This document shows positions 1 through 6,634 of a stretch of 26,911 nt of DNA, one piece after another. The notes beneath the pieces were generated by a model that was not told where the DNA came from, did no database searches, and saw only the letters and a list, made by a program, of their open reading frames with translations. The position numbers and the translations under genes are program-made. The DNA comes from Paracoccaceae bacterium (GTDB taxonomy: Bacteria > Pseudomonadota > Alphaproteobacteria > Rhodobacterales > Rhodobacteraceae), in NCBI GenBank assembly GCA_003565055.1, contig PXDM01000158.1:1-26911 (forward strand), given 5' to 3'. Numbering within the stretch: position 1 is the first letter of the stretch; each line of letters starts with the position of its first letter.

Positions 1-36
1 CGCTTGGGCGTCCGGGCTGGAGGGCCGTTGTCATGA
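1..36 (+). CDS. Possible 3' end of the upstream Fds-operon gene (partial)
   Basis: Frame 1 is open from the window edge and ends at a TGA (34-36) that overlaps the fdsA ATG (33-35) as ATGA, the usual sign of translational coupling. Only eleven residues are visible (ending GGPLS), so the product cannot be identified from sequence. In Fds operons the gene before the alpha subunit is normally fdsB, the NADH/FMN-binding subunit, which is the likely identity by position only. Frame 2 is also open here, so even the frame is an inference. Confidence 0.4.
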   Translation, partial: RLGVRAGGPLS

Positions 37-2807
37 GCGCGCCGGTTCGTTTCACGCTCGACGGTCGCGAGGTCGAGGCCGCGCCCGGTCAGACGATCTG
101 GGACGTCGCACATGGCCAGGGTCTCGTGATTCCGCATCTTTGCCACAAGCCCGCACCCGGCTACCGCCCTGACGGCAATTGCCGCGCCTGTATGGTCGAG
201 ATCGAGGGCGAGCGCACACTCGCGGCGTCCTGCATCCGCGAGCCCGCTGAGGGGATGGTGGTGCATACTGAGAGCCACCGGGCGAAAACGGCGCGCAAGG
301 CGGTGATCGAGTTGTTGCTGGCCGATCAACCCGAGCGCGCTGCGAGCCATGACCGTGACAGTCATCTCTGGGAGATGGCCGACGCCAATGGCGTCACGCA
401 AAGCCGTTATCCGACGCTTGAGCCCGAGCGCATCCCGCTTCTGGATGACAGCCATGTGGCGATGCGCGTCAATCTCGACGCCTGCATTCAATGCGGGCTG
501 TGCGTGCGCGCGTGCCGCGAGGTGCAGGTCAATGATGTGATCGGCATGGCCGGGCGCGGGCATGATGCCTATCCGGTCTTCGATTTCGACGATCCGATGG
601 GCGAAAGCTCCTGTGTGGCTTGTGGCGAATGTGTGCAGGCCTGCCCGACAGGGGCGCTGATGCCCGCGAGCCTGATGGAAGCGGAAGAGCAGGGCAGCAG
701 CCGGGATTTCGAGCGCGAAGTGGCCTCGGTCTGTCCCTTCTGCGGCGTCGGGTGTCAGGTCAGTCTGAAGGTGCGCAATGACAAGGTCGTCGCGGTCGAG
801 GGCATCAATGGCCCCGCCAATGAGGGGCGGCTCTGCGTGAAGGGGCGCTTCGGGTTCGACTATATCCACCATCCGCATCGGCTGACAGTGCCACTGATCC
901 GCCGCGAGGGCGCGCCGAAGGGTCTGAATGTCGATCCCGGCAACTGGGCGGCGGTCTTTCGCGAGGCCACATGGGACGAGGCGCTGGCTGCAGCGGCGAA
1001 GGGCCTCGGGGACTTGCGCGATACGCATGGCGGCGCAAGCGTCGCGGGCTTCGGCAGTGCGAAATGCTCCAATGAGGAAGCCTATCTCTTCCAGCGCCTG
1101 ATCCGCGAAGGCTTAGGCCATAACAATGTCGACCATTGCACGCGGCTTTGCCATGCCTCGTCAGTCGCGGCGCTGATGGAGAATGTGGGTTCGGGGGCTG
1201 TGACCGCGACCTTCAACGAGATCGAGAACGCCGATGTCGCCATCGTCATCGGGGCCAATCCGATCGAGAATCATCCGGTCGCTGCCACCTATTTCAAGCA
1301 ATTCGCCCAGCGCGGCGGCAAGCTGATCGTGATGGACCCGCGCGGTCATGCGCTCAAGCGTTTCGCTACGCATATGCTGCAATTCAAGCCCGGCGCGGAT
1401 GTCTCGATGCTCAATGCGATCATGCATGTGATCGTGGATGAAGGGCTTTTTGACACGCAATATATCCAGGCGATGACCGAGAATTGGGAGGCGATGCGCA
1501 GCCATCTCGCTGATTTTTCGCCCGAAAAGATGGCCCCGGTCTGCGGCATCCGCGCCGAGACGCTGCGCGCCGTCGCGCGTGATTTCGCGGGCGCGCGGGC
1601 GGGGATGATCTTCTGGGGCATGGGCGTCAGCCAGCATATCCATGGCACGGATAATTCGCGCTGTCTGATCAGCCTTGCGCTGATGTGCGGGCAGGTCGGG
1701 CGTCCCGGCACCGGGCTGCATCCGCTGCGCGGACAAAACAATGTCCAGGGCGCGTCCGATGCGGGCCTTATCCCGATGTTCTTGCCTGATTATCAGCGTG
1801 TTACGGATAGTTCTTCACGCGATACATTCACCCGGCTCTGGGGGGCGGAGATCTCGGAGAAGCCCGGTCTGACCGTGACGGAGATCCTCGATGCAGTCCA
1901 TGCTGGCGACATTCGGGGCATGTATATTCAGGGCGAGAATCCGGCCATGTCCGACCCGGATGTGGCGCATGCCCGCGAAGCGCTGGCCAAGCTGGAGCAT
2001 CTGGTCGTGCAGGATATCTTCCTCACGGAGACCGCGAATTTCGCCGATGTCATTCTGCCCGCTGCGGCCTTCTACGAGAAATCCGGAACCGTCACGAATA
2101 CCAACCGGCAAGTGCAGATGGGCCGTCCTGCGGTCCCGCCACCGGGGCAGGCACGGGAGGATTGGGCGATCACCGTGGCGCTCGCGCAGCGGCTTGGCCT
2201 CGATTGGGGCTTCACCCATCCGCGCGAGGTCTTTGCCGAGATGAAACAGGGCATGCCCTCGCTCAACAACATCACATGGGCGCGGCTGGAGCAGGAGGGG
2301 GCGGTGACCTATCCCTCGCTGTCGCCCGAGGATCCCGGTCAGGCCATTGTCTTCGCCGATGCCTTCCCGCGCGCTGGTGGCCGCGCGCGCTTCATGCCCG
2401 CGCAGGTCGTGGCCCCGGATGAGTTGCCCGATGCCGAGTATCCGATGGTCCTGACCACGGGTCGGCAGCTTGAGCATTGGCACACGGGCGCGATGACGCG
2501 CCGCGCAAGCGTGCTCGACGCGGTGGAGCCGGACGCGAATTGCTCGCTGCACCCGTCGACGCTGCGCCGTCTCGGGGTGAAGGCGGGCGATATGGTGCGC
2601 CTGACCACGCGGCGCGGCACCATCACAGTGATGGCGCGCGCGGATCGCGCGGTCAGCCCCGATATGGTCTTCCTGCCCTTCGCCTTTGTCGAAGCAGCGG
2701 CGAATATGCTCACCAACCCCGCGCTGGACCCGTATGGCAAGATCCCGGAATTCAAATTCGCGGCTGTGCGCGTGGAGCCGGTCTCGGAGCCCGTCGCGGC
2801 AGAATAG
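33..2807 (+). CDS. fdsA: NAD-dependent formate dehydrogenase, alpha (molybdopterin) subunit
   Basis: Catalytic subunit of a cytoplasmic Mo-bis-MGD formate dehydrogenase (formate + NAD+ to CO2 + NADH), 924 residues, the usual size for FdsA. Visible in order: an N-terminal 2Fe-2S domain (Cys37, 50, 53, 67); two ferredoxin-type 4Fe-4S motifs (Cys151/154/157/161 and Cys194/197/200/204); a further 4Fe-4S motif next to the molybdopterin domain (Cys234/237/241/268); then the large molybdopterin oxidoreductase domain and a C-terminal dinucleotide-binding domain (about 800-915). The Mo ligand is cysteine, Cys373 followed by His374 in RLCHASSV, at the place where E. coli FdhF has selenocysteine. The start has GGAGG at 19-23, nine bases upstream, and overlaps the preceding stop. 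In characterised systems FdsA works with FdsB and FdsG, which pass electrons to NAD+; these would lie upstream of the window. The fdhD and fdsD genes often found downstream are absent. Confidence 0.95.
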   Translation: MSAPVRFTLDGREVEAAPGQTIWDVAHGQGLVIPHLCHKPAPGYRPDGNCRACMVEIEGERTLAASCIREPAEGMVVHTESHRAKTARKAVIELLLADQPERAASHDRDSHLWEMADANGVTQSRYPTLEPERIPLLDDSHVAMRVNLDACIQCGLCVRACREVQVNDVIGMAGRGHDAYPVFDFDDPMGESSCVACGECVQACPTGALMPASLMEAEEQGSSRDFEREVASVCPFCGVGCQVSLKVRNDKVVAVEGINGPANEGRLCVKGRFGFDYIHHPHRLTVPLIRREGAPKGLNVDPGNWAAVFREATWDEALAAAAKGLGDLRDTHGGASVAGFGSAKCSNEEAYLFQRLIREGLGHNNVDHCTRLCHASSVAALMENVGSGAVTATFNEIENADVAIVIGANPIENHPVAATYFKQFAQRGGKLIVMDPRGHALKRFATHMLQFKPGADVSMLNAIMHVIVDEGLFDTQYIQAMTENWEAMRSHLADFSPEKMAPVCGIRAETLRAVARDFAGARAGMIFWGMGVSQHIHGTDNSRCLISLALMCGQVGRPGTGLHPLRGQNNVQGASDAGLIPMFLPDYQRVTDSSSRDTFTRLWGAEISEKPGLTVTEILDAVHAGDIRGMYIQGENPAMSDPDVAHAREALAKLEHLVVQDIFLTETANFADVILPAAAFYEKSGTVTNTNRQVQMGRPAVPPPGQAREDWAITVALAQRLGLDWGFTHPREVFAEMKQGMPSLNNITWARLEQEGAVTYPSLSPEDPGQAIVFADAFPRAGGRARFMPAQVVAPDELPDAEYPMVLTTGRQLEHWHTGAMTRRASVLDAVEPDANCSLHPSTLRRLGVKAGDMVRLTTRRGTITVMARADRAVSPDMVFLPFAFVEAAANMLTNPALDPYGKIPEFKFAAVRVEPVSEPVAAE

Positions 2808-2830
2808 GCGCCGGAGCCCATGGAGGGCGC

Positions 2831-2860
2831 AAGAAAAAGGGGCGCCTCGTGGGCGCCCCT
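2831..2860 (-). terminator. Rho-independent terminator for the RhlE-type helicase gene
   Basis: A perfect 9-bp stem, AGGGGCGCC (2838-2846) and GGCGCCCCT (2852-2860), encloses a 5-nt loop. Read on the minus strand it is followed immediately by a T-rich run (complement of 2831-2837), and it begins seven bases past the helicase stop. On the plus strand the hairpin lies 30 bases after the fdsA stop but has no T-run behind it. It is therefore a good intrinsic terminator for the minus-strand gene and only a possible stop for fdsA. Confidence 0.85.
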
Positions 2861-2866
2861 GTGTCG

Positions 2867-4192
2867 TCAGGCTGATCTGCGGGAGCGGGGTTTCGCGCCG
2901 GGCTTGCCCGGACCACGACGGGCCGCATCCCCCGGCTTGCCGCCACTTGGCCGGTTGCGCGCCTTTTGCGCAGAGCCGTTCGCCGGGCGCGCCGTGCCAC
3001 GCCCGCCGCCGCCACCACCACGCTTGCTGCGCGCAGCGGCGCGGGCGGCCCCGGCCATCTCTTCGGGCCAAGGGGTGCCACCGGCCACGGTCAACGGGCG
3101 TTTCATCAGCCGCTCGATGCTCTGCAAATCGCCCATTTCTGCAGGCGCGCAAAAGGCAATCGCACGGCCCGAGGCCCCGGCGCGCGCTGTCCGCCCGATC
3201 CGGTGGACATAGTTCTCCGGCACTTCCGGCAGCTCGTAATTATAGACATGACGCACATCGGGAATGTCGATCCCGCGCGCGGCCACATCGGTCGCCACCA
3301 GCACTTTCAGCTTGCCGTCGCGAAACGCCTGCAAGATGCGCTCGCGTTGGGCCTGCGATTTGTTGCCATGGATCGAGCCCGCATCAATGCCCCAGGCGGT
3401 CAGGAGCTTCATCAGCTTTTCCGCGCCATGCTTGGTGCGTGCGAAAACCAGCGCCAGTTCGGCGGGATGCGCTTTCAGATAGCCCTCGAGCAGCCGCGCC
3501 TTGTCGCCCTGGGGGACGTAATGCACGGATTGGTCGATCTTGTCGGCAGGTTTGCCGGGCGCATCGACCTGAATCCGCTCGGGCCGGTCGAGATAGGCGC
3601 TGGCGATCTCGTTCATCTGCTTGTTCATCGTCGCCGAGAACATCAGCGTCTGGCGTTCTTTCGGCAGCAGCGCCGCGATTTTGCGCAGCGCATGGATGAA
3701 GCCCAGATCGAGCATCTGGTCGGCCTCATCGAGCACCAGCATCTGCGTTTGCGACAGCGTCAGCGCGCGGCGCTCCAGCAGATCGAGCAGGCGTCCAGGG
3801 GTCGCCACAAGAATATCGCAACCCTTGGCGAGTTTCTGGATCTGCGGCTGCATGCCCGCGCCACCCACGACGCGCTGCACCTTGAGCGGGGTCTTGCGCG
3901 CGAAATTGTCGAGCGTCGTCGCGATCTGGGTGACCAACTCGCGCGTTGGCGCAAGGATCAGCGCCTGCGTGGTCTTCGGGGCAGGGCGCTCGTCGCCGAG
4001 CAGCGCATGCATGATCGGCAGGCCAAAAGCCAGCGTCTTGCCGGTGCCCGTCTGGGCGAGGCCCAGAATGTCACGGCCCTGCATGATCACGGGGATCGCG
4101 CGGGATTGGATCGGGGTCGGGGTGGCGAAGCCTTGCGCCTCGAGTCCGGTCATCAGAACCGGGCGCAGCCCGAACATGGTAAAATCAGTCAA
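2867..4192 (-). CDS. rhlE: ATP-dependent RNA helicase, DEAD-box family (RhlE type)
   Basis: RNA-unwinding helicase of 441 residues. Visible motifs: Q motif (FATPTPIQ, 22-29), motif I AQTGTGKT (46-53), PTREL (Ia), DEAD (155-158), SAT (186-188) and HRIGRTARAG (VI). The C-terminal ~60 residues are a Gly/Arg/Lys/Pro-rich basic tail typical of RhlE proteins, thought to aid RNA binding. Start choice: the frame stays open to 4357, but the residues before TDFTMFGL do not resemble the family. A TTG at 4192-4190 has AGAGGA six bases upstream and gives the usual short N-terminus; ATG at 4177 is the alternative. The gene is monocistronic, convergent with fdsA, and preceded by a leader with two hairpins (4210-4250). 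Family members act in ribosome assembly and RNA decay, often in the cold, which fits the divergent cold-shock gene next door. Confidence 0.93.
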   Translation of the reverse strand: MTDFTMFGLRPVLMTGLEAQGFATPTPIQSRAIPVIMQGRDILGLAQTGTGKTLAFGLPIMHALLGDERPAPKTTQALILAPTRELVTQIATTLDNFARKTPLKVQRVVGGAGMQPQIQKLAKGCDILVATPGRLLDLLERRALTLSQTQMLVLDEADQMLDLGFIHALRKIAALLPKERQTLMFSATMNKQMNEIASAYLDRPERIQVDAPGKPADKIDQSVHYVPQGDKARLLEGYLKAHPAELALVFARTKHGAEKLMKLLTAWGIDAGSIHGNKSQAQRERILQAFRDGKLKVLVATDVAARGIDIPDVRHVYNYELPEVPENYVHRIGRTARAGASGRAIAFCAPAEMGDLQSIERLMKRPLTVAGGTPWPEEMAGAARAAARSKRGGGGGGRGTARPANGSAQKARNRPSGGKPGDAARRGPGKPGAKPRSRRSA

Positions 4193-4209
4193 AGTCAGTC
4201 CTCTCACGG

Positions 4210-4250
4210 CCTGTCGCAACAGGCGATAGGCCCTTGGCCAATCCAAGGGC
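4210..4250 (-). promoter_or_regulatory. Two stem-loops in the leader of the RhlE-type helicase gene
   Basis: Two perfect inverted repeats lie directly upstream of the ribosome-binding site (about 4199-4205). The distal one pairs GCCCTTGG (4230-4237) with CCAAGGGC (4243-4250) around a 5-nt loop. The proximal one pairs CCTGT (4210-4214) with ACAGG (4219-4223) around CGCA. Neither has a T-run in the minus-strand direction, so they do not look like terminators. They would form in the 5' untranslated RNA if transcription starts beyond 4250. A role in controlling helicase translation is inference. Confidence 0.45.
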
Positions 4251-4741
4251 GGGTTTGGGGGCACATCTTCACATGCGCCGCCCCCCACGCGTGATGTCGG
4301 GAAGCAAAATTCGGGCCGAATGCCCTGCCTGCGACGACAGACGTGCTCACGCGGCACGGTCGCAGATGCTTACCAAATGTGGTGTATGGCCGAAAATGTC
4401 AAGCTCTCATCGCTGGCCAGGCACCAAGCAGCCGCCCGCCAAGGCGCTGATTCGCCCAAGTTTGCCCGCTGAGAGCGTCTGAACCCCGTGCAGAGCCGCG
4501 CGCGGCGCCTAGAGGCTGGTGAAAAACTGTTAACCTTTTGGGTAACTTCCCGCGCAGAGACAGGCTGCGGCGATGCTGCACGCGCAAAGCTCTTGCCTTT
4601 TCATCAGGGTATGGCAGCATCGACGGTGGGATGTCAGATTTTCTACGACTGCCTCTGATTGCGCAGCCGGTGACGGAAGACCTGCTGAACGGCCCTGTCA
4701 CGCGGCTGTGGCGGGGAAACTGCAAAACGAGGAGAAGACCG
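4251..4741. other. Long divergent intergenic region between rhlE and csp genes
   Basis: No convincing coding region occurs between the rhlE leader and the cold-shock gene. Visible items are a 12-bp self-complementary GC block at 4495-4506, a dyad at 4529-4546 (listed separately), and the csp ribosome-binding site at 4730-4734. It must contain both divergent promoters, but I cannot place -35/-10 boxes with confidence. The space leaves room for a long csp 5' leader, which is common in cold-shock genes. Short open frames that run into the csp frame from 4538 have no family resemblance. Confidence 0.5.
4529..4546. promoter_or_regulatory. Inverted repeat GTTAACC-TTTT-GGGTAAC upstream of csp
   Basis: Seven-base arms (4529-4535 and 4540-4546) match at six of seven positions around a TTTT spacer, in otherwise GC-rich DNA about 200 bases before the cold-shock start. 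It could be a protein-binding operator. The TTAACC core resembles half of the CtrA consensus (TTAA-N7-TTAAC), but there is no correctly spaced second half-site, so I do not assign a regulator. Confidence 0.3.
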
Positions 4742-4948
4742 ATGCCGACAGGCACCGTGAAATGGTTTAACACTACCAAGGGTTTCGGATTTATCGCCCC
4801 GGAAGGCGGCGGTAAGGACGTGTTTGTGCATATTTCCGCTGTGGAGCGGGCCGGGCTCACCGGGCTCGCGGATGATCAGAAGGTCCAATACGAATTGCGC
4901 GCCGGTCGGGACGGGCGCGAATCTGCGAGCGACCTGAAACTGCTTTGA
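4742..4948 (+). CDS. Cold-shock protein, CspA family
   Basis: A 68-residue single cold-shock domain protein: a cytoplasmic nucleic-acid chaperone that binds single-stranded RNA/DNA and loosens RNA structure. RNP1 is KGFGFI (13-18) and RNP2 is VFVHI (27-31), preceded by the standard GTVKWFN start of the fold. The start at 4742 has AGGAG at 4730-4734, seven bases away; longer in-frame starts from 4538 add no recognisable sequence. The length is normal for the family. It is monocistronic, ends at a hairpin, and is divergent from the RhlE-type helicase. Whether it is cold-induced or constitutive cannot be told, since alphaproteobacteria carry several paralogues. Confidence 0.95.
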   Translation: MPTGTVKWFNTTKGFGFIAPEGGGKDVFVHISAVERAGLTGLADDQKVQYELRAGRDGRESASDLKLL

Positions 4949-4954
4949 CGGCAG

Positions 4955-4980
4955 CGCCCCTGCCGGGTCTGGCAGGGGCG
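4955..4980. terminator. Hairpin terminator between convergent csp and ArsC-like genes
   Basis: A perfect 10-bp stem, CGCCCCTGCC (4955-4964) and GGCAGGGGCG (4971-4980), with a 6-nt loop sits six bases after the csp stop and seven bases beyond the stop of the convergent ArsC-like gene. No real T-run follows on either strand (GCTTCCCTTA on the plus side), so termination strength is uncertain. Its position suggests it serves both genes. Confidence 0.65.
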
Positions 4981-4987
4981 GCTTCCC

Positions 4988-5311
4988 TTAGCCAATCCCG
5001 AGCGCTGTCTGCACATTCGCTTTCCAGCCCAGATGCAGCGCATCGCCCGCGCGGATGACCGGGCGCTTCATCAAGGTGGGATGTGCCGCGAGCAGCGCCT
5101 CGGGTGATTGCGCGCGCTCGGCCTCGCTCAATCCGCGCCATGTGGTCGAGCTGCGATTGATCAGCGCATCACCGAACGCGCCGATGAACTCGGCGCGCTC
5201 CGCTGCGCTGAGCGGTTCGGCCCGGATGTCGCGAAACGCAGCTTCTGGCAGCGCTTTCAATGCCTTGCGGCAGGTATCGCAGGTCTTGATCCCGTAGAGT
5301 GTGATGCTCAT
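4988..5311 (-). CDS. ArsC/YffB-family thioredoxin-fold protein
   Basis: A 107-residue protein of the arsenate reductase-like family. MSITLYGIKTCDTCRKA carries a CxxC pair (Cys11, Cys14) at the start of the first helix, and LMKRPVI occurs later, as in YffB/Spx/ArsC proteins. True glutaredoxin-linked ArsC uses a single catalytic Cys followed by a set of arginines. The short length and CxxC favour the YffB-like branch, whose substrate is unknown, so arsenate reduction should not be assumed. Last gene of a three-gene operon: its ribosome-binding site (GAGGGG) overlaps the stop of the alpha/beta hydrolase nine bases upstream, suggesting coupled translation. Confidence 0.85.
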   Translation of the reverse strand: MSITLYGIKTCDTCRKALKALPEAAFRDIRAEPLSAAERAEFIGAFGDALINRSSTTWRGLSEAERAQSPEALLAAHPTLMKRPVIRAGDALHLGWKANVQTALGIG

Positions 5312-5320
5312 CTGTTCCCC

Positions 5321-6262
5321 TCAGGCGTCGCAATGCGCGTCAAACAGCGCCGTGCTGGCGGCAAGAAACGCCTCGCGGATCGGCGCGCTTTCCATCAGCA
5401 ACTCATGCAGCCCGCCATCGAAAATGTCCAGTCTGCCGCCGGGCCAGCCCGCCATGCGCGCCTTGATGGCCTCACTCGCCACGAGCGATTCGCGCGTTCC
5501 AAGTCCACAATAGGCCGGCAGGGCGGGTGCAGGCAGCAGCGACAGCGCGCGGGTTTCTGCCAGAGCCGCGACCAGCCAGCGCAGGCTCGGCGCGCCGAGG
5601 CGCAGCTCGGGATGCGTCTGAACCTGCCGCTGCATATAGGCGTAGCTCTCGCGATCCCGCGTGAACTCGTTGCTGTCAAACGGGTTTTCCCAGAGCCGGA
5701 AGGTGATGCCCGCGCCGGGGATTTCGCGCCGGTCCTGCTTGCCGAGGCCCAGAACCGTCGTCACCGCCGCGACTGCGCGCTGCATCACTGGCGTCAGCCG
5801 CAGCCCCCACATCGGCGCGCTGAACGCACAAGCGCGCATCGCAAGCCCATCGCACAGCGCGCGCAGCGCAATGCAGCCGCCCATGCTATGCGCCAGCAGA
5901 AAGCGCGGCGCATCCGGCGAAAATTCGTCGAGCGCCGCCATGAACGCCGCGACATCCTGTTGATATTGCGCGAAATCTTCGACATGGCCGCGCAGGGGCG
6001 TCCCGGCCAGCCGATCCGACAGGCCCTGACCGCGCCAGTCGATCACCGCCGCGCCATAGCCCGCCGCGCCGAGATCGCGCAACACGCGGCCATATTTCTC
6101 GATGACTTCCGTGCGACCGGGAAAGATCGCGACCATCCCCTTCGGTCCCGCAGGCCAGAAGGCCGCGCGCAACCGCGTCCCGTCCTGCGCCGTAAGCCAG
6201 ATCACCCGCGCAGGTGGCGGCGCGTCACTGACCTCGGCGAAGAAGGGCGCGGGGTCGCTCAT
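5321..6262 (-). CDS. Alpha/beta hydrolase, lysophospholipase/monoacylglycerol-lipase-like
   Basis: A 313-residue serine hydrolase of the S33/'hydrolase_4' group (PldB-like). The nucleophile elbow is AHSMGG with Ser126. The oxyanion region is around FPGRTE (48-52), WRGQGLS follows at 76-82, and the catalytic His is probably His286 in GLHELLM. The acidic member is not obvious: around 255-260 the sequence is GTRESLV, where many relatives have Asp, so Glu258 may serve. There is no signal peptide, so it is cytoplasmic. The start overlaps the stop of the SCP2 gene as ATGA (6262-6259). Placement with a lipid-carrier protein fits a lipid ester substrate, but the substrate itself is inferred. Confidence 0.88.
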   Translation of the reverse strand: MSDPAPFFAEVSDAPPPARVIWLTAQDGTRLRAAFWPAGPKGMVAIFPGRTEVIEKYGRVLRDLGAAGYGAAVIDWRGQGLSDRLAGTPLRGHVEDFAQYQQDVAAFMAALDEFSPDAPRFLLAHSMGGCIALRALCDGLAMRACAFSAPMWGLRLTPVMQRAVAAVTTVLGLGKQDRREIPGAGITFRLWENPFDSNEFTRDRESYAYMQRQVQTHPELRLGAPSLRWLVAALAETRALSLLPAPALPAYCGLGTRESLVASEAIKARMAGWPGGRLDIFDGGLHELLMESAPIREAFLAASTALFDAHCDA

Positions 6263-6549
6263 CCACTGAGCGCAGAGCCGAGCTTCATCGCCATGCCCAT
6301 ATTGCCCTCGATCTTCAGCTTGCCCGACATGAAGGCCATGGTCGGGTTCACATCGCCCTCCATGATGCCCTGAAAGGTTTCGGCACTGGCGATCATGGTG
6401 ACATCCGCGTCTTCATCGCCCTCGCGCACGCCCTGTTCGTCGACCATGATATGGCCTTCATCCGTGATGGTGAATTTGGCCGTGCCGTCAAATCCATCCC
6501 CCAGCCGCTTGGACAGGGCAGCGATTGCGTGGTTGAGAATGTCACTCAT
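6259..6549 (-). CDS. SCP2 sterol-binding-domain lipid carrier protein
   Basis: A 96-residue stand-alone SCP2 domain. The signature is visible: an amphipathic N-terminal helix (ILNHAIAALSKRLGDGFDGTAKFTI), a central 'VREGDEDADVTMIASAETF' strand-turn region, and the C-terminal GDVNPTMAFMSGKLKIEGNMGMAMKLGSAL. Such proteins bind fatty acyl or other hydrophobic ligands in a tunnel; the ligand here is unknown. First gene of the operon with the hydrolase and the ArsC-like gene. The start at 6549 has AGGAG just upstream. A symmetric operator-like site lies 43 bases ahead (6592-6606), in the divergent promoter region. Confidence 0.92.
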   Translation of the reverse strand: MSDILNHAIAALSKRLGDGFDGTAKFTITDEGHIMVDEQGVREGDEDADVTMIASAETFQGIMEGDVNPTMAFMSGKLKIEGNMGMAMKLGSALSG

Positions 6550-6591
6550 GCGGAACTCCTAGGTTCGGTGTTTGTGATGTCGGAGATGTGG

Positions 6592-6606
6592 ATTTGTCCG
6601 ACAAAT
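6592..6606. promoter_or_regulatory. Perfect dyad ATTTGT-CCG-ACAAAT, GntR/FadR-type operator candidate
   Basis: Six-base perfectly complementary arms flank a 3-base centre in the 85-bp space between the divergent SCP2 and TPR genes. The core TTGTCCGACAA fits the TNGTNNNACNA consensus described for the FadR subfamily of GntR repressors. The site lies 29 bases before the TPR start codon and 43 bases before the SCP2 start codon, well placed to affect both. No GntR gene lies in the window, so the regulator is unknown. Confidence 0.5.
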
Positions 6607-6634
6607 GCGTTACTCTTCACTTATGGAGGCACGC

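Noticed and set aside
1140..1154. Selenocysteine-type formate dehydrogenase
   Set aside because: The Mo-ligand codon at 1149-1151 is TGC (cysteine), not TGA, and there is no in-frame TGA.
1815..3152. Long minus-strand open frame opposite fdsA
   Set aside because: Composition-driven mirror of a GC-rich gene: His/Arg-rich, no domain, no ribosome-binding site, and it runs through the terminator into rhlE.
2966..4294. 442-codon plus-strand frame opposite the RhlE-type helicase
   Set aside because: Covers nearly all of a certain helicase gene; its sequence is an antisense shadow with no recognisable family.
4988..5311. Arsenate resistance gene arsC
   Set aside because: CxxC motif, short length and no ars genes nearby favour the YffB-like branch of unknown function.
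5108..6373. 421-codon plus-strand frame opposite the ArsC-like and hydrolase genes
   Set aside because: The minus-strand genes have clear families, overlapping stops and starts and Shine-Dalgarno sites; this frame has none.
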